A stretch of DNA of 64,000 nucleotides from DASXRA01 sp963737425 (GCA_963737425.1 CAVTSX010000010.1:930001-994000); one strand, 5' to 3'; counted from the stretch's first letter, positions 27,364 to 36,196 are shown. Translations and numbers: made by a program. The notes: generated by a model from the sequence alone, not told the origin.

Positions 27364-28233
27364 CTACCCGCGCGGGCGGCGACCCCGATGCGGACGGTTG
27401 AGCGTGCGCGAGGTGGCGATCAAATAGACGCCGAGGATAACGGCCGCCCCGCACGCTGCCTCGACGGCGAGGTGGCCGGGGGTTACCGCTACCCGGTCAG
27501 CGAGCAAGCCGACACCGAGGCCGATCCCGGCGAGCGGCTCGGCGGCCGTGAGCGGTGGCAGCGAATGCGAGAGCGAACCCGCCTTGAACGCGCTCTGCGC
27601 GAGCAGGAGCCCGGTGACAGCCGCGATCACGACCAGATACGTCCACGGGCTGTAGAACATCCTGGCGACGCCGTGCTCAGCCCGCAGCAAAGATTCTCGG
27701 GTGGCGGCGTCCTGCAAACCGTAGAGCAGGCCGGCTGCGGTCGAGAGCAGCACCGCCTCGGCGATGAGGTGCTGATTCTTCGCGACGACGACCAGGACGA
27801 AGACGGCTCCGGCAACGACGGCCAGCGCAATCAGAATCCAGACCCGCGCCGGACGCGGGTCGTGCGTGCTGCGCGGGTTGCCGACGAGCAGGAACGCCCC
27901 CAGCGCGACGCTGAGCAACAGCGCGCCGCCGACCTCGTGCCATCGCACCCGCCGGTCGGAGAGGATCGCCGCGATGATGAACGCGAACAGCAGATTCGCC
28001 GACAACAGCGGCTCGACGAGGGCGACCGACGCCATCTGCAGGGCGAGACCACCCAGCAACTGCCCGACCACCATGCTGCCAACACCCCACAGCCAGAGGG
28101 GCTTGTGCAACAGGTCGATCAGCAGCCGCCAGGACAGCAGGTCCTCAATCGGGGCAAGCGACGCGGCGCGCTGCTGCAGGACGTACCCGAGGCCGAGGCA
28201 CACCGCCGCGGCGACCCCGACCAGATAGACCAC
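27364..28233 (-). CDS. DMT-superfamily permease
   Basis: A 289-residue membrane protein with about nine or ten hydrophobic segments, for example VVGQLLGGLALQMASVALV and WILIALAVVAGAVFVLVVVA. Two EamA/NIPA-like halves are recognisable, each with the VEPLLSANLLFAF / AAEPLAGIGLGVGL signature. Substrate unknown. The next gene upstream encodes a related permease only 9 bp away, so they likely form an operon and perhaps a heterodimer (inference). Confidence 0.82.
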   Translation of the reverse strand: MVYLVGVAAAVCLGLGYVLQQRAASLAPIEDLLSWRLLIDLLHKPLWLWGVGSMVVGQLLGGLALQMASVALVEPLLSANLLFAFIIAAILSDRRVRWHEVGGALLLSVALGAFLLVGNPRSTHDPRPARVWILIALAVVAGAVFVLVVVAKNQHLIAEAVLLSTAAGLLYGLQDAATRESLLRAEHGVARMFYSPWTYLVVIAAVTGLLLAQSAFKAGSLSHSLPPLTAAEPLAGIGLGVGLLADRVAVTPGHLAVEAACGAAVILGVYLIATSRTLNRPHRGRRPRG

Positions 28234-28242
28234 GTCGCCGCC

Positions 28243-29160
28243 TCAGGCCAGGTGGGGGTAGGCCGCTTGATCGCTCGCGCCTGCTCGGTCGACCGCGGGC
28301 TGGTCGTCTTCGCTCGACTCCAGCAGCGGGGAGCGGGCCAGCACGAGCACGCTCGCGAGCATCGCGAATGCACCGAGCGCGGCGATGACCAGGTAGATGC
28401 CGGTGCGCGTCTGCTCGTTGAAGACGAGCACCCCCCACAGCGTGGAGACAAGTGGGTCCATCAGCGTGATGCCGGGCTGGGCGGCAACGAGGCGACCCGC
28501 GTGCAGGGCCGCCTGAACGAGCACTACGCCGAGCACACCGAAGCTGATCGCCGCGTAGGTCTGCCAGGTCGACACCAGACCGAACAACCCTCGATCGGAG
28601 AGCTGCGTGACCGATTCCTTCACCAGGCTGGCCGTCAGGCCAAAGCTGGTTCCAGCCGATGCACCGAGGCATGCCGCGCGAAACGGTCCCCTGCCCAGCT
28701 GACCAAGTACGTACAGCAGACCTACGGTGCCCGCAGTGCCGCCTCCGGCAAGAACGTAGGTGATGTGGTTGACGCCGGTCGGCTTGCCCGGAGTCGGCGA
28801 CAACGCGGTGAGCACCACGATCACTCCACCGGTCATCGTGATCGTGCTTGCCCATTCGAGACGGCCAAGTCGGGACGAGAACGCCCAGGATGCGAACAGC
28901 AGCGACAGCGGGAGCTCCAGCGCGATGATCGGTTCGACTGCCGACAGCTCGCCGAGGTTGAGTGCGGTTGCGTGCAATCCGAAGGCAGCGACCATGGCCA
29001 GGATGCCGACGATCCACACCGGATTGTGCATAAGGCGAAGCATGACGCCCCGCCCGAAGTCACTGTCCTGCTCCTGCAGCGCCGCCTTTCGCTGCATGAC
29101 CGCGGCAAGCGCGTTACCCGTGGCTGCGAGCGCAGCCAGCACAAGGCTCAGGACGGGCAC
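28243..29160 (-). CDS. DMT-superfamily permease (paralogue)
   Basis: A 305-residue protein with about nine membrane segments. The start MPVLSLVLAALAATGNALAA and the SAVEPIIALELPLSLLFA / GITLMDPLVSTLWGVLVF repeat elements match the neighbour and the DMT fold. A hydrophilic C-terminal tail of ~35 residues is acidic (LESSEDDQPAVD). Transcribed just before the other permease. Substrate unknown. Confidence 0.82.
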   Translation of the reverse strand: MPVLSLVLAALAATGNALAAVMQRKAALQEQDSDFGRGVMLRLMHNPVWIVGILAMVAAFGLHATALNLGELSAVEPIIALELPLSLLFASWAFSSRLGRLEWASTITMTGGVIVVLTALSPTPGKPTGVNHITYVLAGGGTAGTVGLLYVLGQLGRGPFRAACLGASAGTSFGLTASLVKESVTQLSDRGLFGLVSTWQTYAAISFGVLGVVLVQAALHAGRLVAAQPGITLMDPLVSTLWGVLVFNEQTRTGIYLVIAALGAFAMLASVLVLARSPLLESSEDDQPAVDRAGASDQAAYPHLA

Positions 29161-29212
29161 TCCGACAAGGTAACGCGTGAACGCTTCCGACCTCGACTCG
29201 CCGGTCCGTGAG

Positions 29213-30904
29213 TCAGCTCGCGATGAGGGCCATCAGGTGGTCGCGGCGCTGCTCGAGCAGTTCCGCGCTCGCCGACGCCGACGGCGGCCCGGGCACGGCC
29301 CGCCGAAGCTGGGCGTGGATCTGCGCATGCGGTTGGCCCACTCTCGCGGCCACCACGCTCACCAGGCGATTGACCTCGCGGCGAAGCTCGGCGGCGGCTC
29401 GCCAGGTCGCGACGTCCGGCCCGGCGTCGTCGGATGCGGCCGACCTCGCCCGGCTGCGGGCCGCGGCATCGCGTTGGGCCAGCAGCATCGCGGTTTGTTC
29501 GGCCGAGAGCAGCCCGGGCAGGCCGAGGAACTCCTCGTCCTCGGCTGACAATTCGCCGCCGAGGAGGGCGCGGCCGCCGTGCAGCACGTGTGCGAACTCC
29601 GCCTCCGCGTCGAGCGCTTCATAACCGGGCCCCTCGCCCGGCTCGCGCTCGACCGGTTCGATGTCGAGCAACTCCCCCGTCGCCTCAGGCGGCGGGATGA
29701 CATGGTTGCGCTCGTCCTCGAGATCGGCCGCCAGCGTGAGCAGCGGGCGTACCGCAGGAAGGAATACCGTCGCCGACTCGTGGTGCCCGCGGGTCCGCAC
29801 GACCCGGCCGACCGCCTGCGCGAAGAAGAGCGGCGTGCGGTAGGAGGTCATCCACGCCAGGCAGGCCGCGCGCGGGATGTCGACGCCCTCGGAGATCATT
29901 CGGACGCACACCGCGTGACGCTGGTCACCGGAGGCGAATGCGGCGATCTTGGCACTCGCCTTCGGGTCGTCGGAGAGGATCACGACCGGCGCCTCGCCTG
30001 TCACACGCTCGACGATCGCGGCGTAGGCGCGCGCGTCGTCCTGGTCACTGGCCAGCACGATGCCGGCGGCATCGGGCATCCCGGACTCGCGCAACTGACT
30101 GATCCGCTCGTCCATGGCGGCGATGACATGTGGCACCCATTGCCCTGCCGGGTTGAGGGCGGTGCGCCACGCGACCGCCTCGGTGCGCTTCGTGCTCGTC
30201 TCGGACAGGCTTGCGGCGACGACCTCGCCCGCGCTGTTTCGCCAGCGCGACGTGCCCGTATAGGCGGCGAAGACGACCGGCCGCACGACCCGGTCGCGAA
30301 GCGCCTCTCGGTAGCCGTAGCGAAAGTCAGCGTGGCTTTCCATCGCACCGTCCGCCCCGGTGTCGTACTGGACGAACGGGATCAGCTCGTCAGGCCTGGT
30401 GCGAAACGGCGTCCCGGTCAGGCACAGGCGCCGCGCGCCATCGGCGAAGGCCTCGCCCACCGCGTCACCCCAGGACAGCCCATCGCCCGCGTGATGCACC
30501 TCGTCGAGTACGACGAGGGTTCGCTTCGCACCGGTGCGCGCAGCGTGCAGCCTGGGCTTGCCGGCCACCTGCGCGTACGTGGTGACGTAGCCGAGCATGT
30601 CCGGGCGCACCGGACCGACCGCATTCGAGAGCGTGGGGTCCAGCGGGATGCCTGCTCGGTGGGCGGCCTCTGCCCACTGCGTGCGCAGGTGGTCGGTCGG
30701 GCATACGACGATCACCCGGTCGATGACGCGACGCTCCAGCAGCCGGGTGGCGAGAGCGAGCGCGAAGGTCGTCTTACCGGCGCCGGGTGTGGCCGTCACC
30801 AGAAAGTCCCGGTGCGGCCGCTCCTCGTAAGCCTGCAGTGCGGCTCGCTGCCAGCCACGAAGCAATAGCGGCCGGACAGAACTGGGCTGTCCCGACTGCG
30901 CCAC
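29213..30904 (-). CDS. DEAD/DEAH-box (superfamily 2) helicase
   Basis: A 563-residue SF2 helicase. Q/Walker A region: LRGWQRAALQAY then TATPGAGKTTFALAL. Walker B is VVLDEVHHAGD, motif III is CLTGTPFRTR, and motif VI is FFAQAVGRVVRTRG. It resembles type III restriction/UvrB-like ATPases but has no nuclease domain, and no methylase lies next to it. The C-terminal ~130 residues are helical and of unknown role. GTG at 30904 follows GGAGGAGG, making it a better start than the upstream in-frame ones. Likely acts on damaged DNA or RNA; not defined. Confidence 0.87.
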   Translation of the reverse strand: MAQSGQPSSVRPLLLRGWQRAALQAYEERPHRDFLVTATPGAGKTTFALALATRLLERRVIDRVIVVCPTDHLRTQWAEAAHRAGIPLDPTLSNAVGPVRPDMLGYVTTYAQVAGKPRLHAARTGAKRTLVVLDEVHHAGDGLSWGDAVGEAFADGARRLCLTGTPFRTRPDELIPFVQYDTGADGAMESHADFRYGYREALRDRVVRPVVFAAYTGTSRWRNSAGEVVAASLSETSTKRTEAVAWRTALNPAGQWVPHVIAAMDERISQLRESGMPDAAGIVLASDQDDARAYAAIVERVTGEAPVVILSDDPKASAKIAAFASGDQRHAVCVRMISEGVDIPRAACLAWMTSYRTPLFFAQAVGRVVRTRGHHESATVFLPAVRPLLTLAADLEDERNHVIPPPEATGELLDIEPVEREPGEGPGYEALDAEAEFAHVLHGGRALLGGELSAEDEEFLGLPGLLSAEQTAMLLAQRDAAARSRARSAASDDAGPDVATWRAAAELRREVNRLVSVVAARVGQPHAQIHAQLRRAVPGPPSASASAELLEQRRDHLMALIAS

Positions 30905-30997
30905 GGCACCCTCCTCCGGTTCTCGTCTGTCCTGGCGCGACAAGATGCCCCGGACGAGAGGCCGGGGCATCTGCGGAGACACTCTAGTGGGCGAGCG

Positions 30998-31636
30998 TCA
31001 GGCGCCCGCCTGGCCCTCGAGCCAGCGCGGACGAGGTGCCGACCAGTGCCTGCGCAAGGCGACCACGCGCAACCCGAAGATCACGCACGCCGTGCCGATC
31101 TGCCAGGCGCCGTTGCGCAGCCCGACGCCATCCCCCACGCAGATGAGGATCGCGCCGACCGCGGCAGCGAGCGCGTAGATCTCACGACGCAGGACCAGCG
31201 GGATCTCACGCAGGAGCACGTCGCGAATCACGCCGTCACCGACGCCGGTGATCACGCCGACCGCGCAGGCGCCCGCTGTGCCGAGGCCTGCGTCAAGCGC
31301 CTGGCGGGTGCCAGCGACGGTGAACAGAGCGAGGCCGGCCGCATCGGCGAGCAGCATCAGCCGACGCAGCCGACTGACCTGCGGGTGGCACCAGAAGACG
31401 AGGACTCCCGCCGCGGCCGGGACAGCAAGGTAGGGCCAGTGCCGCAGCGATGCCGGCGGGGTCGCACCGAGCAGAGTGTCGCGCACGATGCCACCGCCCA
31501 GGGCGGTCACTGAGGCGAGTACGACGACTCCGAACAGGTCGAGACGGGCTCTGACGCCGGCCAGGCCGCCCGACAGTGCGAAGACGAAAACGCCCGCGAG
31601 ATCGAGGGCCACCAGGCCGGCTGGCTGGTGCGACAC
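30998..31636 (-). CDS. TRIC cation channel family (UPF0126) membrane protein
   Basis: A 212-residue membrane protein with seven hydrophobic segments and an internal duplication: ALGGGIVRDTLLG in the first half and GVGDGVIRDVLLREIP in the second, the hallmark of bacterial TRIC channels. Probably a trimeric cation channel. GTG start at 31636. Divergent from yihY with 56 bp between. The last ~15 residues are basic. Confidence 0.88.
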   Translation of the reverse strand: MSHQPAGLVALDLAGVFVFALSGGLAGVRARLDLFGVVVLASVTALGGGIVRDTLLGATPPASLRHWPYLAVPAAAGVLVFWCHPQVSRLRRLMLLADAAGLALFTVAGTRQALDAGLGTAGACAVGVITGVGDGVIRDVLLREIPLVLRREIYALAAAVGAILICVGDGVGLRNGAWQIGTACVIFGLRVVALRRHWSAPRPRWLEGQAGA

Positions 31637-31692
31637 GCTCGAAGGCTAGCCAGGGTGCGCGAACAAGGGCACGGATCGGCACACTCTCAGTC

Positions 31693-32643
31693 GTGAGCGT
31701 CGGCAATCGCATTCGGTGGTTGGTCCGACACACCCTCGCGCAGGCCTGGCATGACCGCATCCTTGGCCTGTCTGCCGAGGCAGCCTTCTGGCAGTTGCTC
31801 AGCCTGCCCTCACTGGCGCTGGCGGGTGTCGCCACCCTCGGCTACGTCTCGCGGTGGTTCGGACCCGATGCGGTCAACCGCACCGAAACGCAGCTCGATG
31901 CCACGTTCACGCGTGCATTCAGCCCGGATGTCGTGGCCCAGATCGTCCGGCCGACCCTGCGGGAGGTCCTGCACGGGCAGCGCATCGACGTCATCAGCAT
32001 CGGGTTCCTACTGGCGCTGTGGGCCGGGTCGTCGGCGACGGCAACATTCGTCAACACGATCACGATCGCCTACGGCATGCGCGACCAGCGTGGTGCGGTG
32101 CGCAGCCGGCTGCTCGCCCTGTGGCTGTTCCTTGGCGCGGTGCTGCTAGGCGTCGTCCTGCTTCCGCTGCTGGTACTCGGGCCGAGCCTGTTGCCGACAC
32201 TGTTCCCGCGCAGTGTGCGCTCAACGGCGAGCACGGTGATCCACGCGTCCTATTACCCGGTCGTGATCGTGCTGCTGTTACTCGGTCTGACCAGCCTCTA
32301 TCACCTGGCGCCGCCACGACGGTTGCCGTGGCACCGTGGCGCTCCCGGTGCGCTGCTCGCCATGGGTGTGTTCATGGCCGGTTCGGTTGCACTGCGCAGC
32401 TACATCCGATTCATCTTGGACCACAACCACGCGTACGGGACGCTCGCCGCCCCGATCGCGGCACTGCTGTTCTTCTACGTCCTCGGACTCGGCGTGCTCC
32501 TCGGAGCGGAGTTCAACGCGGCGATCGAGCAGATGGCGCCGACCCGCAAACGCCCGCGGGTGCTCGATCCACGCGGCTGGCAGCGCCTTGATGATGTCGA
32601 GGATCAGTCCGACGAACCGCCGCCGGAGGGCATCGACTCATAG
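31693..32643 (+). CDS. YihY/BrkB-family inner membrane protein
   Basis: A 316-residue protein with six predicted membrane segments. Family features include LSAEAAFWQLLSLPSLALAG near the N-terminus, LLALWAGSSATATFVNTIT in the middle and GTLAAPIAALLFFYVLGLGVL near the end (read in parts). GTG at 31693 chosen because the upstream in-frame sequence is basic and non-typical. Function of the family is unclear despite the old name 'RNase BN'. Its last 40 bp overlap the convergent DUF3039 gene. Confidence 0.86.
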   Translation: MSVGNRIRWLVRHTLAQAWHDRILGLSAEAAFWQLLSLPSLALAGVATLGYVSRWFGPDAVNRTETQLDATFTRAFSPDVVAQIVRPTLREVLHGQRIDVISIGFLLALWAGSSATATFVNTITIAYGMRDQRGAVRSRLLALWLFLGAVLLGVVLLPLLVLGPSLLPTLFPRSVRSTASTVIHASYYPVVIVLLLLGLTSLYHLAPPRRLPWHRGAPGALLAMGVFMAGSVALRSYIRFILDHNHAYGTLAAPIAALLFFYVLGLGVLLGAEFNAAIEQMAPTRKRPRVLDPRGWQRLDDVEDQSDEPPPEGIDS

Positions 32644-32870
32644 AGCTCCTTGCATCTCGGGCACACCGGCGAACCGGGCTTGGGTGCGCGGGTAACGGGA
32701 AACACCTCGCCGCACAGTGCCTCGACCATCGTGCCCAGTACAGCGCTCTCGGCGATTTTGGCCTTGCGCACGTAGTGGAATACGCGATCGCCGGTGTCGG
32801 CGTCCGAGGTCTTCGGTGACTCGAGCGTTTGGGTAGTTGTCACGGGGGTGGATTCTGCCATCGCGCTCAC
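32604..32870 (-). CDS. DUF3039 family zinc-binding protein
   Basis: An 88-residue protein with FHYVRKAKIAESAVLGTMVE, then EALCGEVFPVTRAP and VCPRCKELYESMP, giving Cys residues for a zinc site. The GTG start at 32870 overlaps the DUF3099 stop (GTGA); an ATG at 32861 is the alternative. The C-terminal coding end overlaps yihY on the other strand by 40 bp. Actinobacterial family of unknown function. Confidence 0.88.
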   Translation of the reverse strand: MSAMAESTPVTTTQTLESPKTSDADTGDRVFHYVRKAKIAESAVLGTMVEALCGEVFPVTRAPKPGSPVCPRCKELYESMPSGGGSSD

Positions 32871-33190
32871 CCGTCGATCGTTCGCTCGTCGTTACCGGCC
32901 GGGAGGGCGCGTTCGCCGGGACGGCCGGCGTAACCCTGAAACGCTCGCGCTTTCTTCGGCGGCCCGTCGTTGGCCAGCAGGACGGCACACCAGGGCAACA
33001 CTGCGCCACCGACGACGAACGCGACGGCCAGAATCCACGAGACGCGATAGGTCAGCGCCGCTGCGATCACGAATATCGCCCGAAGCGCCATCATGATCGC
33101 GTAGCGCTTGCGCCGACGGTTGTACTCGTCGTCGAGGCTCTCCGGCGCGTCCGTGATCAGGGCAGGCTGGTCATCACGAGGGTGCGGCAC
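32867..33190 (-). CDS. DUF3099 family small membrane protein
   Basis: A 107-residue protein with two membrane segments (YAIMMALRAIFVIAAALTY and WILAVAFVVGGAVLPWCAVL) flanked by a basic RRRKR and a polar C-terminus. Starts at GTG 33190. The DUF3099-DUF3039 pair next to dtd is common in Actinobacteria. Translational coupling to DUF3039 through a 4-bp overlap. Confidence 0.85.
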   Translation of the reverse strand: MPHPRDDQPALITDAPESLDDEYNRRRKRYAIMMALRAIFVIAAALTYRVSWILAVAFVVGGAVLPWCAVLLANDGPPKKARAFQGYAGRPGERALPAGNDERTIDG

Positions 33191-33247
33191 AGTTTCATCG
33201 TCTCACCGTCGCACCATCCGTGCCGAGCAATCCGGCAGGATGATTCG

Positions 33248-33352
33248 GTGCGCGATTCGGTGGGCGACCCCGTGGACTATTCGATGGGCATCGACGGCTG
33301 CGGGCAGTTCGGACAACTGCGCGCCCAGGCATCACCTCCCCAGCCGCGATGA
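33248..33352 (+). CDS. Possible 34-residue small ORF coupled to dtd
   Basis: GTG at 33248, preceded by AGGA, opens a short frame ending in a TGA that overlaps the dtd ATG (ATGA, 33349-33352). The peptide contains DPVDYSMGIDGCGQFGQLRA, with third positions rich in G/C. It could be a leader or a small protein; no family is recognised. The DUF3099 gene is divergent. Evidence is limited to RBS, coupling and composition. Confidence 0.35.
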   Translation: MRDSVGDPVDYSMGIDGCGQFGQLRAQASPPQPR

Positions 33353-33774
33353 GGGCACTGGTGCAGCGCGTCGAGCGCGCCGAGGTGCGCGTCGACGGCG
33401 ACACGGTCGCCGCGATCGGCACGGGACTGCTCGTCCTCGTGGGCGTCACGCACTCGGACACTGCGCAGCAGTCAGAGGCCCTCGCCCGAAAAGTGCGAGA
33501 ACTACGGATCCTGCGCGGCGAGCGGTCGGTTGCCGACACCCCGAACACCGGTGTGCTCGTCGTCAGCCAGTTCACCCTCTACGCCGACACCCGCAAGGGC
33601 CGACGCCCGTCATGGAGCGCTGCCGCCCCGGCCGCCATCGCCGAGCCGCTCATCGTGGCGTTCACCACAGCACTACGCCAAGCAGGCGTAACTGTCAAAA
33701 GCGGACGCTTCGGCGCAGATATGCAGGTGGATTTGGTCAACGACGGCCCGGTCACGGTTCTTGTGGAGATGTGA
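33349..33774 (+). CDS. dtd: D-aminoacyl-tRNA deacylase
   Basis: A 141-residue enzyme that removes D-amino acids (and glycine from tRNA-Ala) from tRNA. The substrate-pocket motifs SQFTLYADTRKGRRPSW and NDGPVT (Gly-cisPro) are intact. Length is standard. ATG at 33349 gives the canonical MRALVQRV start. The downstream 186 bp lead to the sigB-type gene and include its candidate promoter. Confidence 0.96.
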   Translation: MRALVQRVERAEVRVDGDTVAAIGTGLLVLVGVTHSDTAQQSEALARKVRELRILRGERSVADTPNTGVLVVSQFTLYADTRKGRRPSWSAAAPAAIAEPLIVAFTTALRQAGVTVKSGRFGADMQVDLVNDGPVTVLVEM

Positions 33775-33843
33775 ACCGCCGCCGTGTAAGCAGCTCGGGC
33801 CGCTGTGCGGGTCCTGAGAGCTGTTTAGCCGGCGTGCAGCATC

Positions 33844-33870
33844 GGGAACACCGCATGCGTCAAAGCAGTT
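33844..33870 (+). promoter_or_regulatory. ECF-sigma-type promoter upstream of sigB
   Basis: GGGAAC at 33844-33849 and GTT at 33868-33870, separated by exactly 18 bp, match the consensus of SigH/SigmaR-type ECF promoters (GGAAC/T-N18-GTT). It lies about 90 bp before the GTG start of sigB. Mycobacterial sigB is known to be transcribed by SigE and SigH. Confidence 0.6.
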
Positions 33871-33960
33871 AAGAAAGATGAACCGCAGGGCCTCGCCGTC
33901 GAAGTAGCTGGTGAGTGCCGATCGAAGCGCAACACGCGAGAACATAGGTGGTCATACCCA

Positions 33961-35088
33961 GTGGCAACTTCTCGAAGCACACGAACCCGGACCGCAGGGC
34001 GCCAGTCGTCCAGCGAGCCGCGCATAGCCACGCGCGGCCATCGCAGTGCGCGTTCGGCGAAGGTTGCTGACGCCCCGGCGGAGATCGTCGAGCAGACGGC
34101 CGATGTCGCGGCACCCGTAGAGCTCGAGCCGACACCTCAAGCTCCTGTCGCCGCCACAGATCTCGACGAGGCCGCGACCTCGGCCGACCTGGTTCGCGTC
34201 TACCTCAACGAGATCGGCAAGGTCGCACTGCTCAGCGCTGCGGACGAGGTCGAGCTTGCCAAGCGAATCGAAGCAGGCCTTTACGCCCAGCACCTTCTCA
34301 CGTCTTCCAACGACTTCGGCCCCGCGCGCAAACGCGACCTGCGCGCCCTGGTGATCGACGGCGAACGGGCCAAGGATCATCTCCTGCGCGCGAATCTTCG
34401 CCTGGTCGTCTCGCTGGCGAAGCGTTATACCGGCCATGGCATGCCCTTCCTCGACCTGATTCAGGAAGGCAACCTCGGGCTCATCCGGGCCGTCGAAAAG
34501 TTCGACTACACCAAGGGATTCAAGTTCTCGACGTATGCCACCTGGTGGATCCGCCAGGCGATCAGCCGAGCGATGGCGGACCAGTCACGCACGATCCGGC
34601 TGCCGGTCCACCTCGTCGAGCAGGTGAACAAGCTGCAGCGCATCCGGCGGGAAATGAACCAGCAACTCGGGCGTGAGGCCAGCCATGCTGAACTCGCCGA
34701 CGAACTCGATATCGCCGAGGAACGGGTCCGTGAGCTGATCGACCTCTCCCGCGATCTGGTCAGTCTCGACCAGACCGTCGGTGCCGACGACGACGCGTCA
34801 CTTGGCGACTTCATCGCCGACGACAGCGCACCGGCTGCGGAGGCCGCAGTCGAGGCCGGGCTGATGCGCCGTCAGCTGCAGTCCGTTCTCGGGACGCTGG
34901 AAGCGCGCGAAGCTGCCGTCGTCCGCATGCGATACGGGCTCGACGACGGACAGCCGCGCACGCTGGACGAGATTGGCCGGGCATTCAAGCTCTCACGCGA
35001 GCGCATCCGCCAGATCGAGCGCGAGACGATGGCGAAGCTTCGGCATCCCTCCCGGGCGCAGGCGCTGCGGGACTACCTGGACACCTAG
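33961..35088 (+). CDS. sigB: Group 2 RNA polymerase sigma factor (SigB type)
   Basis: A 375-residue primary-like sigma factor. Region 1.2 (LVRVYLNEIGKVALLSAADE), region 2 (NLRLVVSLAKRYTGHGMP, FSTYATWWIRQAISRA), region 3 (PVHLVEQVNKLQRI) and region 4.2 (TLDEIGRAFKLSRERIRQIE) are complete. The N-terminal extension is shorter than in SigA here and lacks the long Ala/Lys tract. Start is GTG. In mycobacteria SigB serves stress and stationary-phase expression. The stop codon TAG (35086-35088) is formed by the TA target dinucleotide plus the first base of an inserted IS630 element. Confidence 0.93.
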   Translation: MATSRSTRTRTAGRQSSSEPRIATRGHRSARSAKVADAPAEIVEQTADVAAPVELEPTPQAPVAATDLDEAATSADLVRVYLNEIGKVALLSAADEVELAKRIEAGLYAQHLLTSSNDFGPARKRDLRALVIDGERAKDHLLRANLRLVVSLAKRYTGHGMPFLDLIQEGNLGLIRAVEKFDYTKGFKFSTYATWWIRQAISRAMADQSRTIRLPVHLVEQVNKLQRIRREMNQQLGREASHAELADELDIAEERVRELIDLSRDLVSLDQTVGADDDASLGDFIADDSAPAAEAAVEAGLMRRQLQSVLGTLEAREAAVVRMRYGLDDGQPRTLDEIGRAFKLSRERIRQIERETMAKLRHPSRAQALRDYLDT

Positions 35089-35099
35089 TGTCGCGCGTC
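35088..35099 (+). repeat. Left terminal inverted repeat of IS copy 1
   Basis: GTGTCGCGCGTC, identical to the complement of 36182-36193. Weak similarity continues for another ~14 bp. Confidence 0.9.
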
Positions 35100-35131
35100 A
35101 TTAGTTAGTTGACAGTGTGGGATGATGGCGT

Positions 35132-36196
35132 ATGCCGTCTTCCGCCTTTGAGATCGATGCTGTTGATCGGGCGACGCTGGAGTCCTGGACGAGGTCCTCG
35201 ACGATGTCGGCCGGTCGGGCTGAGCGAGCGCGGATCGTGCTCGCGGTCGCCGATGGCGCCGGCACGTCCGGTGCTGCGCGACAGCTCGGGGTGTCGCGCC
35301 CGACCGTGATCAAGTGGCGTAATCGGTTCGCCGCGGACGGGATCGCCGGTCTGGATGATGAGCCGCGCAGCGGCCGGCCCAAGACGATCGATGATGCGGC
35401 GATCATCGCGGCGACGCTGGACCCGCCGCCGGACAAGCTCGGGGTGACGCACTGGTCGAGCCGGCTGCTGGGCAAGCAGTTGGGCATCGGGGACGCGACG
35501 GTGGCGCGGGCCTGGCGCAAGTACCGGGTGCAGCCCTGGCGGCGGGAGACGTTCAAGTTCTCCACCGACCCCGAACTGGAGGCCAAGGTCCGCGACGTGG
35601 TCGGGTTGTACTTGAACCCGCCGCGCAACGCGATCGTGCTGTGCGTGGACGAGAAGAGCCAGATCCAGGCGCTGAACCGGACCGCGCCGATCCTGCCGCT
35701 GCGGCCCGGGCTGCCGGAGAAGGCCACCCACGACTACAAGCGCAACGGCACGACCACGCTGTTCGCCGCGTTGGAGATCGCCACCGGCAAGGTGACCGAT
35801 CAGTGCTATGAACGCCACGGCAAGGCCGAGTTCCTCGACTTCCTCAAGAAGGTCGCCCGGGCCTACCCGCGGCGCGAGCTGCACGTGGTCGTGGACAACT
35901 ACCACACCCACAAGCACGACGACATCAACGCCTGGCTGGCCAAGCACCCGCGGATCACGCTGCATTTCACGCCGACCTCCGGGTCCTGGCTGAACCTGGT
36001 CGAGGTCTTCTTCGGGATCATCACCCGCCAAGCGATCCGCCGCGGATCCTTCGACAGCGTCAAACAACTCATCACCGCGATCGGCACCTTCATCGACGGC
36101 TGGAACGAGCGCCGCCACCCGTTCATCTGGACCAAGACCGCCGACGAGATCCTGCCCCACGCCACCCGTAAACGAGATTCAGACGCGCGACACTAG
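35132..36196 (+). CDS. IS630-family transposase (copy 1)
   Basis: 354 residues. An N-terminal helix-turn-helix region (RQLGVSRPTVIKWRNRF) precedes a DDE catalytic core: Asp173 in CVDEKSQ, Asp255 in VVDNYHTHK and Glu291 in SWLNLVEVFFG, about 35 residues apart as in IS630/Tc1-mariner enzymes. The frame is intact. The element contains no stop for it: the TAG at 36194-36196 is made of the TA target duplication plus the first G of the next element. Confidence 0.94.
   Translation: MPSSAFEIDAVDRATLESWTRSSTMSAGRAERARIVLAVADGAGTSGAARQLGVSRPTVIKWRNRFAADGIAGLDDEPRSGRPKTIDDAAIIAATLDPPPDKLGVTHWSSRLLGKQLGIGDATVARAWRKYRVQPWRRETFKFSTDPELEAKVRDVVGLYLNPPRNAIVLCVDEKSQIQALNRTAPILPLRPGLPEKATHDYKRNGTTTLFAALEIATGKVTDQCYERHGKAEFLDFLKKVARAYPRRELHVVVDNYHTHKHDDINAWLAKHPRITLHFTPTSGSWLNLVEVFFGIITRQAIRRGSFDSVKQLITAIGTFIDGWNERRHPFIWTKTADEILPHATRKRDSDARH
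36182..36193 (-). repeat. Right terminal inverted repeat of IS copy 1
   Basis: GACGCGCGACAC, the exact complement of the left end. Confidence 0.9.

Larger units (their letters stand above)
35088..36193 (+). mobile_element. IS630-family insertion sequence, copy 1
   Basis: 1106-bp element bounded by perfect 12-bp terminal inverted repeats GTGTCGCGCGTC (35088-35099 and complement 36182-36193) and by TA on both sides (35086-35087, 36194-36195), the duplication expected of IS630. Each junction reads CTAG, the known preferred IS630 target. It carries one transposase gene. The TA at its right end is also the left flank of a second, different IS630 element. Confidence 0.92.

Noticed and set aside
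27115..29211. 698-codon plus-strand frame across the DMT permease genes
   Set aside because: It runs antisense to two clear membrane protein genes and encodes an Arg/Glu/Gln-rich product with no domain.
29213..30904. Helicase as part of a restriction or defence system
   Set aside because: No methylase, nuclease or other defence gene lies nearby; its neighbours are ordinary membrane proteins and permeases.
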